Origin: Larkinella sp. C7
GTDB lineage: Bacteria; Bacteroidota; Bacteroidia; Cytophagales; Spirosomataceae
Assembly: GCF_006149005.1 (NCBI RefSeq)
Contig: NZ_VBSL01000001.1
Coordinates: 248,001 to 312,000, forward strand
DNA length: 64,000 nt
Direction: 5' to 3'
The position numbers and the translations under genes were made by a program. Every line of letters begins with the position of its first letter. Positions within the stretch are counted from its first letter, which is position 1. The notes beneath the pieces were generated by a model that worked only from the letters and a program-made list of their open reading frames with translations, had not been told where the DNA came from and made no database searches. Of the stretch, positions 52,030 through 61,926 are shown one piece after another.

Positions 52030-53181
52030 TTAGTTGGCAACGACTTCAGTCTCGGACTTTGCGGGGTTTAAGGTCAGCAAACTCTCGGGCGACAGTGCCT
52101 GCGGAACAATTTGCATCCCATCACGGATGTTCTGAATGCCTTCGTAGACGATCTTTTCGCCGGGTTCCAGCCCCGATTTCACGAGGTAAAACTGGGCGAC
52201 GCGGCTCTGGGGAACGAAGCTCCTCATTTTCACTTTGTTAGACGCATCAACCACGTAAACGTAGTTTTTATCCTGGATTTCAAATACCGCCTTCTGGGGA
52301 ACCAGAACGGCATTATCCACCTCATTTTTCAGGCGAATCTTGCCCGTCGCGCCATGCTTGAGCATTTTGTCAGGATTTGGAAAACGAGCCCGGAAAGCAA
52401 TCGTGCCGGAGCCATCGTCGAACACGCTTTCCATCGTTTCAATTTTACCGGCCTGCTTGTAAGGGGTATCATCGGCCAGGAGCAGCGTCACTTCCTGTCC
52501 ACTGCTGCTGTGTTTTCCTTTTTTGATGTATTCCAGGTATTCTTTTTCCGACACGTGAAAATACGCGTAGACTTCGCGGATGTCCGAAACCGTTGTCAGC
52601 AGCGCACCTTCTTCGATCAAACTCCCCATTTTAGACGGAATCCGGTTGATCACACCGTCAAACGGAGCACGGATGCTGGCGTGAGCCAAACGCAGCGAAG
52701 CATTTTCCTGGGCCGACTGGGCCTCTTCAATGGCGGCTTTGGCGGCATCCAGTTTCGACTTCGACAGTTCCAGTTCAGAAGCCGAAATCACTTTCTTGTC
52801 AACCAGCAACTTAACACGACCCAGCTCTACCTCGGCGGTTTTGGCTTCGGCCATCGCACTCTTCAGATTGGCTCTTGCCTTGGCCAGTTCGGCCTGATAC
52901 TCAGCCTGGTTGATCTGGAACAGCAATTGTCCTTTTTTCACCTGACGACCTTCGTCAACATGTATTTTATCTAGAAACCCGCCTACGCGGGCACGAATTT
53001 CCACGTTCCGGACGGCCTCCACATTGCCGGCGTATTCACGCTGCAGGGTGGTCGACTGTCGTGTAATTTCAAAAATGGGGAGAGCCGGTTTTTCAACCTC
53101 GGTTTTCTCCTCAGCCTGGCTGCTACAACCCGTGATAAAAGCACTGATTGATAGCGCAATGGCAATGATGTATCCTTTCAT
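52030..53181 (-). CDS. RND efflux periplasmic adaptor (AcrA/MexA-like lipoprotein)
   Basis: The 383-residue membrane-fusion protein has a lipoprotein signal ending in GC (Cys19) and the usual order: biotinyl-lipoyl half (RNVEIRARVGGFLDKIHVDEGRQVKKGQLLFQI), a helical hairpin of about 80 residues, the second lipoyl half (ASIRAPFDGVINRI), a beta barrel and a membrane-proximal domain. It links the pump and the outer-membrane channel. It is the first gene of the operon, 107 bp before the pump gene. Confidence 0.93.
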   Translation of the reverse strand: MKGYIIAIALSISAFITGCSSQAEEKTEVEKPALPIFEITRQSTTLQREYAGNVEAVRNVEIRARVGGFLDKIHVDEGRQVKKGQLLFQINQAEYQAELAKARANLKSAMAEAKTAEVELGRVKLLVDKKVISASELELSKSKLDAAKAAIEEAQSAQENASLRLAHASIRAPFDGVINRIPSKMGSLIEEGALLTTVSDIREVYAYFHVSEKEYLEYIKKGKHSSSGQEVTLLLADDTPYKQAGKIETMESVFDDGSGTIAFRARFPNPDKMLKHGATGKIRLKNEVDNAVLVPQKAVFEIQDKNYVYVVDASNKVKMRSFVPQSRVAQFYLVKSGLEPGEKIVYEGIQNIRDGMQIVPQALSPESLLTLNPAKSETEVVAN

Positions 53182-53335
53182 GTTTGTGATATGATTTCTC
53201 GTTAAGCGTTTAAGCGTATAGGGAAGTCAGGACATGCTCATCCCTGAACAGAGTCCGACCTGAATTTTCAGTAAAAAGGTAACCAGGATATTGTTGTACT
53301 GAATTGAAAGCGCTCCGCCTGAGCGGAAAAACCCC

Positions 53336-53731
53336 TTAGGCTTGAGGTGGTGGAGAGTTTATCTCCTGAACATGCGAAAACACACGAATGGACTTCAGTC
53401 CAACGGGTCGGGCAGCCAGGTGCCAGTAAACAGGCTTCAAGGAAAAAGAAAAAAGAGGGGCAGAGAAATAATCGTGTTCAATATTGGCGACGTCAGATTC
53501 TTCTTTGGCATCGTCCTGCTCCGGGAGGGCGTCGATAATCCCAAGCCAGTTTTCAAGAATTAATTCACCGATGCTTTCGATTCGGTTAACGGACAAGTCT
53601 TCTTTTTGGGCACCATGAAGCATCCTCGGCGAAAAATGTTCGGGCACATCGACACTAATGTTGATGATGTGCAGCGCCATTAGCCAGCAGAATAACCGGT
53701 GCAGAAAGAAGTTTTTTCTCCGTTTACTCAT
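53336..53731 (-). CDS. Small exported hypothetical protein upstream of the efflux operon
   Basis: The 131-residue product has a basic, hydrophobic N-terminus (KRRKNFFLHRLFCWLMALHII) that looks like a signal or anchor, then an acidic middle and a C-terminus ending EINSPPPQA. Proteins with such proline-rich ends often accompany RND efflux genes in Bacteroidota, but I cannot name a family. It precedes the adaptor gene by 154 bp on the same strand and may share its promoter near 53786. Confidence 0.6.
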   Translation of the reverse strand: MSKRRKNFFLHRLFCWLMALHIINISVDVPEHFSPRMLHGAQKEDLSVNRIESIGELILENWLGIIDALPEQDDAKEESDVANIEHDYFSAPLFSFSLKPVYWHLAARPVGLKSIRVFSHVQEINSPPPQA

Positions 53732-53783
53732 TTGAGTGTTGTATCCTTAATCGTTACAAAATTAAGTACATATATCGGAAATA

Positions 53784-53820
53784 TGCAAATATAATTCGTA
53801 AAAACGGCCATATTTGCAAA
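53784..53820 (-). promoter_or_regulatory. Candidate promoter and operator of the efflux region
   Basis: TGCAAATAT (53784-53792) and ATATTTGCA (53810-53818) form a perfect 9-bp inverted repeat with a 17-bp spacer. On the minus strand, TATATTTG (53793-53786) is a -7 box match and TTTG (53820-53817) a possible -33 box, spaced 23 bp, slightly long. A regulator bound to the inverted repeat would cover the promoter. The rest of the 298-bp gap (53732-54029) is AT-rich and shows no gene. Confidence 0.45.
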
Positions 53821-54029
53821 TAGTTACTGCTTTTTCTCCGATCATTACAATTTAACAGAAGTAATTTTACCGTTTTACGATAGCGTGTACTGCATTTGTA
53901 AGTATTCTCTATAAAAAGAAACACAGAAGCGGGAAAAGAGTTCGACTTATATTCATTCCGCTTTGAATGTTGGACTGGTTCACATAAAATGCGCCTGTTA
54001 TTTTACGCACAACTTACTAGTCTCACTGT

Positions 54030-54593
54030 ATGAAAACCGCCCTTGCTATTCTTCGTGGCATCAATGTCAGTGGTCAAAAAAGAGTCCCCATGAATGAGTT
54101 GAAGCACTTGTTCGGGGAATTGAATTGTCAGCAGGTCAAAACGTACATTCAAAGCGGTAACGTTGTCTTTACCCATTCTGCTACCGATGAGGAGCAACTG
54201 GCGAGACAGATTGAGCAGAAAATTGTTGAAACATTTGGCTTTCAGGTGCCGGTTTTGACCCGGTCATTGAGCGAACTGGCCGACATCGTTGCCCAAAATC
54301 CTTTTCTTCAGGAAGATCATACCGACATCGACAAGCTTCATGTCACGTTTCTGTCGGATGCGCCTGATGCCTTAAAGCGTGATAAAATAAAAGAGTTAGC
54401 CGTCGGCGCCGACCGGTTTGCCCTCTCCGGAAAAGAAATATACGTGTACTGCCCCAATGGCTATGGCAACACCAAACTGAGCAATACCTTTTTTGAAAAC
54501 AAGCTCAAGGTGACAGCCACGACCCGAAACTGGAAAACCGTTCATGAGCTTTTGAAAATGATGCAATCATTGAATCCGAACACGGAACGGTAG
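54030..54593 (+). CDS. DUF1697-family protein
   Basis: The 187-residue protein opens with ALAILRGINVSGQKRVPMNELKHLF and contains VKTYIQSGNVVF, the defining segments of DUF1697. The C-terminal part includes YCPNGYGNTKLSN. The family is widespread in bacteria with no known activity. It stands alone, divergent from the efflux region and convergent with the acyl-CoA synthetase gene. Confidence 0.87.
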   Translation: MKTALAILRGINVSGQKRVPMNELKHLFGELNCQQVKTYIQSGNVVFTHSATDEEQLARQIEQKIVETFGFQVPVLTRSLSELADIVAQNPFLQEDHTDIDKLHVTFLSDAPDALKRDKIKELAVGADRFALSGKEIYVYCPNGYGNTKLSNTFFENKLKVTATTRNWKTVHELLKMMQSLNPNTER

Positions 54594-54625
54594 CAAACAG
54601 GATTTTTCTGGTCCGGAAGTCCTTT

Positions 54626-56299
54626 TCAGGAGAATAGCAGTGTTTTCATCTCGGCCCGGATCTTCTTTTTGTCGATTTTACCAACGCTGGTTTTCGGAAT
54701 TTCATTGACCAGCACAATGCGATCCGGCACGTACCATTTGTTGATGTCCCCGCTCGCAATCTGCCCCTGCAAGGCGGTTTTGATCGTTTCAGACGTTACT
54801 TTGCCCACATACTCCGGTTTCAACACCACCAGCGCGTGCGGGCGTTCACCCCATTTTTCGTCCGGAAACCCGACCACCGCCGACTCTCCCACGCCCTCGA
54901 TTTGCGACAGACAGTTTTCAATTGCCAGCGACGAAACCCACTCGCCACCCGACTTGATGACGTCCTTGGTGCGGTCGGCAATGATCACCCAGTTGTCGGG
55001 GGTAATGGCCGCCACATCGCCCGTGTGGAGCCAGCCGTCGCGCCAGAGTTCTTCGCCCCGCTCGGTTTCCTTGTAATAGCCCTGCGTGAGCCAGGAGCCC
55101 CGCGCCGTCAGTTCGCCCAGCGAATGGCCGTCGTGCGGAACCGGCTGTCCCTCATCGTCCTGCAACTGAATGTCGATAAAGGGCGCAATGCGACCAGCCC
55201 GCGTCCGAAACTCCACCTGCTCGTCGATGGGCAACGCACGTTCGGCATCATTCAGGTAGGTGAGCGACAGAATCGGAGCGGTTTCAGACAATCCATAACC
55301 CGCGTAGATCTGAATGCCCAGTTCCAGGGCGGCTTTTGCCAGCCCTTTTGTCAGCGCCGAGCCGCCGATGATGACCTTCCAGCGACTCAAATCCACCTGT
55401 CTGGCAACCGGGCTATTCACCAGCATGGTCAGAATCGTCGGAACACAATGCGAGAGGGTCACTTTTTCTTTCAGGAGTAATGTCAGAAGCATTTCGGGCT
55501 CATACCGCCCCGGATACACCTGCCGCGCCGACAGCATGGTTGCCAGGAGCGGAAAACCCCAGGCGTGGACGTGAAACAGGGGCGTGATGGGCATGTATAC
55601 ATCATGGGTCGAATGAAACGCGACGGCTTCATACCCGCAGATGTAGGTCACCAGCCCCATCGTGTGCATGAACAACTGCCGGTGCGAAAAATAGACTCCT
55701 TTGGGGTTGCCCGTGGTGCCGGTGGTATAAAAGGTCGTAGCCCAGGTATTTTCGTCAAAATCCGGGAAAACGTACTGGTCCGAAGCGGTTTTCAAGAGAC
55801 TTTCGTATTCGCCGACAAAACCGTCCGGAATCACAACCTCCTGATTTTGATATACTTTATCGCTCACCAGAATGAACGTTTCTACCGTCGTGAGCTGGCT
55901 TTTGATCGCATCGAGCAACGGCAGAAAATCTTCATGAATTACCACCACTTTGTCTTCCGCATGGTTCATGCAATACAGAATCTGGGCGGGAGACAACCGC
56001 ACGTTAATCGTGTGCAGAATAGCACCCAGGCACGGAATGGCAAAAAAACACTCCAGATACCGGTGACTATCCCAATCGAAAACCGCTACCGTATCGCCCG
56101 GCTTCACCCCGCTGGAAGTCAGCAAATTGGCCAGGCGACGAACCCGCTGGTTGAAGTCTACGTAATTCATACGGAACAGGTCGCGGTAAACAATTTCCCG
56201 CTGCGGCTCGTATTTGAGCGACTGTGCCAATATCGTTTTTACCAGAAGCGGTTGCTCCTGAGCCGAAGCCGTGCGGGGAATCAGTTTCGTCGCGATCAT
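54626..56299 (-). CDS. Long-chain fatty acid-CoA ligase / AMP-binding enzyme
   Basis: This protein of about 557 residues belongs to the ANL superfamily. The P-loop motif is FYTTGTTGNPKGV, the core motif YAGYGLSETAPI, the hinge region WLHTGDVAAITPDNWVIIADRTKDVIKSGGEWVS, and the catalytic Lys lies in the C-terminal PKTSVGKIDKKK. It activates a fatty acid to the acyl-CoA through an acyl-adenylate. The length suggests a medium- to long-chain substrate. An ATG at 56299 is preferred to the GTG just before it. Confidence 0.9.
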   Translation of the reverse strand: MIATKLIPRTASAQEQPLLVKTILAQSLKYEPQREIVYRDLFRMNYVDFNQRVRRLANLLTSSGVKPGDTVAVFDWDSHRYLECFFAIPCLGAILHTINVRLSPAQILYCMNHAEDKVVVIHEDFLPLLDAIKSQLTTVETFILVSDKVYQNQEVVIPDGFVGEYESLLKTASDQYVFPDFDENTWATTFYTTGTTGNPKGVYFSHRQLFMHTMGLVTYICGYEAVAFHSTHDVYMPITPLFHVHAWGFPLLATMLSARQVYPGRYEPEMLLTLLLKEKVTLSHCVPTILTMLVNSPVARQVDLSRWKVIIGGSALTKGLAKAALELGIQIYAGYGLSETAPILSLTYLNDAERALPIDEQVEFRTRAGRIAPFIDIQLQDDEGQPVPHDGHSLGELTARGSWLTQGYYKETERGEELWRDGWLHTGDVAAITPDNWVIIADRTKDVIKSGGEWVSSLAIENCLSQIEGVGESAVVGFPDEKWGERPHALVVLKPEYVGKVTSETIKTALQGQIASGDINKWYVPDRIVLVNEIPKTSVGKIDKKKIRAEMKTLLFS

Positions 56300-56394
56300 C
56301 ACAAGAGGAATGGGAAGGCCAGTAATAGGACAAGAAAATCCTGCTGAAATTATAGAATTTCAGTCAAATCCTGCCGTCCTCTAGCGGTTTTATT

Positions 56395-57636
56395 TTACAG
56401 CAGCAAACCGGCAAGCGTTGCCGACATATACGACGCCAGCGTTCCGCAAATCAGGGCTTTGAAACCCAGTTTGGCCAGATCGCTCCGGCGCGAAGGGGCC
56501 AGTTCGCCAATACCGCCCACCTGAATGGCGATCGACGAAAAATTGGCAAATCCGCAGAGCGCAAAGCTGGTGATGGCGATGGTTTTGGGGTCGAGTGTGT
56601 TTTTGATTTTCACCAGGTCGAGATACGCTACAAATTCGTTCACCACCATCTTGGTGCCCATCAACGACCCCGCAGCCTGAATATCCTTCGACGGAACGCC
56701 CATCGCCCAGGCAAAGATGGAAAAGACATGGCCCAGCAAAAAGTTGAGACTCAGGTTCGGAAATCCGAAAATGTAATACCCGATCCGGAAAAGAATGCTA
56801 TCGAGCAAGGCCATCAGAGCGATGAAACCGATCAGCATCGCAATCACGTTGAATCCCACTTTCAACCCTTCAGCCGCGCCGGAAGCAATGGCATCGAGCA
56901 GGTTGGCGTGGCTTTTTTTGATTTCCAGCTTCACGATGCCTTCCGTTTCCGAAACTTCGGTTTCGGGAAAAACGATTTTGCTGATCACCAGCGCACCCGG
57001 TGCGGCCATCAGACTGGCGGCCAGCAGATACGGTGCCGGAACGCCCAGCGAAATGTAGACCGCCAGAACGCCCCCGGCAATGCAGGCAAAACTGCCCGTC
57101 ATCGACGCCAGCAATTCCGATTGCGTCATGGTTTTCAGATACGGTTTGATCATGATCTGCGCTTCGACCTGTCCGACAAACGTACTCGACACATTCGACA
57201 GTGCCTCGGCACCACTGACGCCCATCAACCATTTCATGAACAGCGCCAGCACCGCTACAACCCGCTGCATGATGCCCAGATGGTAGAAAATATTGACCAG
57301 AACCGCTACGAAAATGATGGTTGGAATGACCTGAAAGAAGAAAATGAAGCCATTTTCGGGACCAAACGCTTTGCTGAGCAATTCGCGGTTGACCAACGGA
57401 GAAAAGACAAATTCAGCGCCCTTGACTGATTTCTGTAACAGCCGGTCGACAAACTGCCCCAGTGTCTGGAAAATCTGCTGACCAATGTCCGTTTTCAGAA
57501 TAAAAACCGCCAATCCAAACTGGAGTAACAACCCGACTCCCACAGTTCGATAGTTAATTGCTTTGCGGTTATTTGACATGGCATAGGCGATGCCCAAAAT
57601 CAATACGATGCCGATCAGTCCGGTAAAACGGCTCAT
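56395..57636 (-). CDS. Concentrative nucleoside transporter (NupC/CNT family)
   Basis: The 413-residue membrane protein has the CNT order: N-terminal helices ending in ILKTDIGQQIF, the nucleoside-recognition region NVSSTFVGQVEAQIMIKPYL, and the gate region with GAAEGLKVGFNVIAMLIGFIALMALL followed by FALCGFANFSSIAIQVGGIG. It imports nucleosides with protons or sodium. It stands about 90 bp upstream of the acyl-CoA synthetase gene, with no evident functional link. Confidence 0.92.
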   Translation of the reverse strand: MSRFTGLIGIVLILGIAYAMSNNRKAINYRTVGVGLLLQFGLAVFILKTDIGQQIFQTLGQFVDRLLQKSVKGAEFVFSPLVNRELLSKAFGPENGFIFFFQVIPTIIFVAVLVNIFYHLGIMQRVVAVLALFMKWLMGVSGAEALSNVSSTFVGQVEAQIMIKPYLKTMTQSELLASMTGSFACIAGGVLAVYISLGVPAPYLLAASLMAAPGALVISKIVFPETEVSETEGIVKLEIKKSHANLLDAIASGAAEGLKVGFNVIAMLIGFIALMALLDSILFRIGYYIFGFPNLSLNFLLGHVFSIFAWAMGVPSKDIQAAGSLMGTKMVVNEFVAYLDLVKIKNTLDPKTIAITSFALCGFANFSSIAIQVGGIGELAPSRRSDLAKLGFKALICGTLASYMSATLAGLLL

Positions 57637-57916
57637 TCAATACGCTGGTTAGTTGAAGTGTACGGTAGTTTACAAAAAACTTGTGAAGATAAGAAGGAAT
57701 GCCGGGTCCCGAATGCGAATTAGCCGGTTTTCTCATCGGGCAACGGTTTATTTCCTGTTCGCCAATGTCGTGGCTTCTCCCATGTTCAGTGTCTCACATC
57801 CCGTTGCCATTCTCTTTTTTCTACTAATTATCAGACAAAAACAAGGAAATTTTGTTGTCTTATTATCTCTGATTATCAGTGAATTAAATTGAACTATTCC
57901 AATAATTATTTAATAT

Positions 57917-59521
57917 ATGAAAAAGATAGTATTTTCTTTTTTTCTGACAACGCTGCTGTTTCTCAGCAACGCCTGTCAGAATCCGCTGGATGATGTGGGA
58001 ATTGGATTTAAAGACCCCATTGAAAACGGAATTGTTGAGCTCCGGTTTCAGAGTCTGAAAGGACCAATGCCAAAAGAGATTGAGCTAGCGGTGGCCGGAG
58101 TCGATGCCGACCAAATTGTGACAACCCTCAATACAACGAATTACAAAGTAAATGCGGATGGCGTGCTGATTCTGGCGGCTTCTCCCGAGGCCATGTATTC
58201 GAAAAACGATCCGCTTCATTTTGTTGTTGCCGCCCAATCAGCGGGTTATCTGGACATTATCCAGCCAGTTGAACTGGCCGACACCGGCCGACACCGTTTG
58301 TCACCCAAGTGGCTCAAACTGAGTGATCCGCCCACCCACCTATCGGCGACGCAGGTAGAAGCGGTCGAACTACCGCTGGTTGCCAGCTTAGCCATCAAGA
58401 CGCCCGTTGTCAACCAGAAACAGGATAATGTAACGGTTCGGATCGAACCCGGTTCTGATTTTAGGGAAGCCGATGGAACCATATTGCGTGGCCCTTTGAC
58501 GGCGGCTTTGCTCCACATTGAAAACCGGGGTAACAACCCCGCCGATTTTCTGCCGAATGGTGCCATTATGTCGTCGGTTACCAGTGCTGGCGGAGAAAAG
58601 TTGGGATCATTGCAACTCAGCCAGATTGCGGGGGCTTTCTCGCTGGAATTCTACGATGACCAGTTCCGGCTGGTTCAACAGGTTTCGAAACCGGTTTCCT
58701 GTGTCATGACGCTCAATCCAGCCACCATCAACCCCGCCCTGGGTCGCCCGCTTCAGCCGGGCGACGAAATTCCATTGTATCGCTATGACCGGGTTAGCAG
58801 CCGCTGGCAGCAGGAAAAACCGGGAGTGGTTACCCGAAATGCTTCCACCGGACAACCGGAATGTACCCTTTCGATCGCACATCCGGCTCTGTGGGTGGCT
58901 GGCTGGACCCAGGCGGTTTGCGACGAGGGGCCCATTTTTACGGTAAGTAGTAAACTGAATCAGGTTGACATCCAGTACCTCTGCAAGGTGGTCGATGCCG
59001 ATACGCGGCAGGAACTGAGCTCGTTTTATACGCCGTTGAACAACGGTAGCCGCATTGTCCTGACGAATCTTTTGCAGAACCGGCAAGTCCGGTTGCAGGT
59101 TTTTGCCTTCAACGATGCATACAGCAGCGGTAATCCGGGACAGCCGGTGCTTGAAACCGCGCCCCAGCAAACCTGCAACCGCAGCCCCCAAGTCCTGGAT
59201 TTGCAAAAATTAGCGGTTCCACCGCCCATCACCGTAAGTTTTAATTTTGCCTGTCCGCCCCCCACGAAACTGAACGAATCCAAGTTGCCAGCCCGGATCC
59301 GTTTGCAATACAGTGAAGCCGGGAAACGGAATTGGCGCGATCTGGTTACCCTGGATCGGAAAAGTACCAAAACCGTATCCTATAAGCTACAGGTCAAAAA
59401 ACCGTATGATATTCGGGTTAGCACCGATGGCGGAGCAAGCTGGCCGCTGGAGAAAAACCGGTTTGTGCCCGACCACAACACGCTGGCATTCGAGATTGCC
59501 TCGCCGGAGTTTTGTAACTAG
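57917..59521 (+). CDS. Large hypothetical lipoprotein
   Basis: The 534-residue product has a lipoprotein signal MKKIVFSFFLTTLLFLSNAC (Cys20). The mature protein is beta-rich with no enzyme motif; a mid-region resembles carboxypeptidase-regulatory or PKD-like surface modules, and the C-terminal 100 residues contain PARIRLQYSEAGKRNWRDLV, similar to a fibronectin-like sheet. It is probably exported to the outer membrane. A strong hairpin follows the stop. Confidence 0.7.
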   Translation: MKKIVFSFFLTTLLFLSNACQNPLDDVGIGFKDPIENGIVELRFQSLKGPMPKEIELAVAGVDADQIVTTLNTTNYKVNADGVLILAASPEAMYSKNDPLHFVVAAQSAGYLDIIQPVELADTGRHRLSPKWLKLSDPPTHLSATQVEAVELPLVASLAIKTPVVNQKQDNVTVRIEPGSDFREADGTILRGPLTAALLHIENRGNNPADFLPNGAIMSSVTSAGGEKLGSLQLSQIAGAFSLEFYDDQFRLVQQVSKPVSCVMTLNPATINPALGRPLQPGDEIPLYRYDRVSSRWQQEKPGVVTRNASTGQPECTLSIAHPALWVAGWTQAVCDEGPIFTVSSKLNQVDIQYLCKVVDADTRQELSSFYTPLNNGSRIVLTNLLQNRQVRLQVFAFNDAYSSGNPGQPVLETAPQQTCNRSPQVLDLQKLAVPPPITVSFNFACPPPTKLNESKLPARIRLQYSEAGKRNWRDLVTLDRKSTKTVSYKLQVKKPYDIRVSTDGGASWPLEKNRFVPDHNTLAFEIASPEFCN

Positions 59522-59526
59522 TTGGT

Positions 59527-59567
59527 TACGGTGGCTGACGCGTATGAAGGGTGCGTCAGCCACCGTA
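59527..59567. terminator. 15-bp stem hairpin between converging genes
   Basis: TACGGTGGCTGACGC (59527-59541) is perfectly complementary to 59553-59567 with an 11-base loop. It contains CTGACGCGT (59535-59543), shared with two other intergenic repeats. There is no long T-tract, so it may be a repeat acting as terminator for the lipoprotein and ppk1 transcripts. Confidence 0.6.
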
Positions 59568-59604
59568 GCGACGGCCCGGCGTAAACTAAATTCCGTAAAC
59601 CGCA

Positions 59605-61926
59605 TCAACTCGTATGAACCTCCGTTTCCGGCTGCGTTTCCGGTTGGGGTGGCTCAGGCTCGATTGGTTTTTCGTTCACGAATAATTTCGCCTGCATCAC
59701 TTCTTTCTGCGTCACTTCAAAAAACTTCTTCTGAATGTTGAACGGCTGCTCTGTTTCTTCCTCTACGCAACATCTTACGTAAACCCCGTCTTCGTGAAGT
59801 TCATAGGCGTTTACGTTGTCACGCAGATTGTAGTCCAGCAGATGAATGGCCTGCTGTTTCACCCGTTTGTCCACCAGCAAAAACAATGATTCGATGCGCC
59901 GGTCGAAACTGCGTACCATGACATCGGCACTGCCACCGTAAATCTTCGGATCGTCGTTGTTGTGGAAATAAAACAGACGCGTGTGTTCCAGAAAGTCGCC
60001 GACAATCGACCTGACGGTAATGTTCTCACTCAGCCCCTGTCGATGGGGTCGCAGGCAGCAAATACCGCGTACGATGAGCCGAATGGGCACCCCCGCTTGA
60101 GACGCTTTATAGAGCTCATCGATCACCTCCTGATCTTCCAGGGAGTTGATTTTGATGCAAATGCCGCTCGGTAAGCCCGCTCTGGCGTTTTCGGATTCGG
60201 CCCGGATGAGCTTGACCAGCTGCTTCCGCATATCGCGCGGGGCGGTAATCAAATACTGGTAATCGTTGGGCAGCGAATGTCCGGTAATGACGTTGAAAAA
60301 CTCGGAAATATCGTGCGTATACACCTCGTCGGTGGTCAGCAGGCCAATGTCGGTATAGAGTTTCGACGTCTCTTCGTTGTAGTTTCCACTCGACAGGTGG
60401 GCATACCGCACCACGCGCGAACCTTCACTCCGAACCACCAGTAGCAGTTTCGTATGCGTTTTATAACTACTGATCCCGTAAATCACAAAACACCCGGCTT
60501 TTTGCAGCCGCTGGGCTTCCCGAATGTTGTTTTCTTCGTCGAAACGGGCTTTCACTTCAAACAAAACCGAAACGTGTTTGCCGTTTTCGGCGGCTTTCAG
60601 CAAGGCTTCCGTGATCCGCGACCGTTTGGCCAGGCGATAGATTGTGAGTTTGATAGCCAGCACATTGGGATCTTCGGCAGCCTGTTCCAGCAGTGACATC
60701 ACTGGCTCGAAGTTGTTGTAGGGATGATGGAGCAGAATATCCCGCTCTTTCATCAACTCGAAAATATCTGCATTTTTCTCCCGACGCATTCCCAATGCCG
60801 GTACGGGAGCCGGGGGCGTAGGTAGTTCATCGCGAAATTCCGGATGCCGAACGACTTGCCAGAGGCTGGTATAATCAATCAGTTGCGCATTTTCAAACAG
60901 ATTGTAGTCATCGATTTCCCAGCGCTTTTTCAACAGATTTACCATCCATTCCGACGCATTGGGTTCGATTTCGACACGAACCACGCGACCCAGCCGACGG
61001 TTTTTGATCTTCTGCTTGATTTCGTCGATAAAATCGTTTTCGATGTCGTCGCTTTCCTCCAGCGTGAAATCACCGTTTCGCGTTATCCGCATCAGATTAA
61101 CCGAGTCGATCTCCACGTTCCGGTATAACTTCTTGATTTCCTGACGGATAATCTCTTCAATCGGTAGAAAACACGTTTCGTCTTTGCGCTCAAACGGCAT
61201 GAAACGGGGCAAGTTGGCCGGAATCTGAACGAACGATAACCGCTGGTTTTCGTCATCATCCCCGGCTTTCACGGGGCGGCTGGGGTCCTGGGTAACGACG
61301 CTGAAAATCAGCACCTTTGCCAGCAACATCGGAAAGGTGTGTGTATAGTCGTAGACCATCGGCGTCAGCATGGGATAAATGGTCCGGTCGAAATAATCGA
61401 CCGCCTTTACCCGCTCGTCCTCGGTAAGGTCATTCAGTCCGACAAACCGAAAGTCGATGTCCTTGAACGAAGCCTTCAATTCGTCGAAAACCGCACGCTG
61501 GTCCCGGCTGAATTGCTGTGCCGCCGTCATCAGGGCTTTTCGGAAGGGAATTTCCCGCAAACCGGAGTAGTCGACGCGCTCTTTTCCGTAGTCAAGGTAA
61601 TTGTAGAGACTCCCGATGCGAATGGTAAAAAACTCGTCCAGGTTCGACGCCGTAATGGCCAGGAACTTGAGTCGATCGAGCAAATGGCGTTCTGGCGTGC
61701 GGGCCTGATCCAGCACCCGGTCGTTGAATTTCAGCCAGCTCAGGTCACGGCTGATGTAGTTGCTCTGGTCGATGACATTCGCCAGTTTTTCGTTTATTTT
61801 CATAGCCTTACCATCTTCCGAATCGGATGGTAAAGTTACTTTACGCCCTGAGAAAAACGAGAAAAGATTCCCGAAAGAACCCTTCCTTTCCATATTATCT
61901 TTTTGTGAAGGACTTTTGCCGGTCAT
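59605..61926 (-). CDS. ppk1: Polyphosphate kinase 1
   Basis: PPK1 makes polyphosphate from ATP at the membrane. The 773-residue protein has all four domains: the N-terminal ISRDLSWLKFNDRVL, the middle segments VRHPEFRDEL and LLHHPYNNFEPV, then VLFEVKARFDEENNI and the catalytic HLSSGNYNEETSKLYTD, where the autophosphorylated His lies, and finally ICCLRPHRQGLSENITVRSIVGDFLEHTRLFYF. The first 50 residues form a non-conserved leader, so a start nearer to the ATG at about 61800 is possible. The C-terminal tail is rich in Pro and Glu. Confidence 0.93.
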   Translation of the reverse strand: MTGKSPSQKDNMERKGSFGNLFSFFSGRKVTLPSDSEDGKAMKINEKLANVIDQSNYISRDLSWLKFNDRVLDQARTPERHLLDRLKFLAITASNLDEFFTIRIGSLYNYLDYGKERVDYSGLREIPFRKALMTAAQQFSRDQRAVFDELKASFKDIDFRFVGLNDLTEDERVKAVDYFDRTIYPMLTPMVYDYTHTFPMLLAKVLIFSVVTQDPSRPVKAGDDDENQRLSFVQIPANLPRFMPFERKDETCFLPIEEIIRQEIKKLYRNVEIDSVNLMRITRNGDFTLEESDDIENDFIDEIKQKIKNRRLGRVVRVEIEPNASEWMVNLLKKRWEIDDYNLFENAQLIDYTSLWQVVRHPEFRDELPTPPAPVPALGMRREKNADIFELMKERDILLHHPYNNFEPVMSLLEQAAEDPNVLAIKLTIYRLAKRSRITEALLKAAENGKHVSVLFEVKARFDEENNIREAQRLQKAGCFVIYGISSYKTHTKLLLVVRSEGSRVVRYAHLSSGNYNEETSKLYTDIGLLTTDEVYTHDISEFFNVITGHSLPNDYQYLITAPRDMRKQLVKLIRAESENARAGLPSGICIKINSLEDQEVIDELYKASQAGVPIRLIVRGICCLRPHRQGLSENITVRSIVGDFLEHTRLFYFHNNDDPKIYGGSADVMVRSFDRRIESLFLLVDKRVKQQAIHLLDYNLRDNVNAYELHEDGVYVRCCVEEETEQPFNIQKKFFEVTQKEVMQAKLFVNEKPIEPEPPQPETQPETEVHTS

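Noticed and set aside
57653-57892. 79-codon plus-strand frame before the large lipoprotein gene
   Set aside because: AT-rich intergenic DNA; the translation is hydrophobic by chance, with no signal-peptide order or family pattern.
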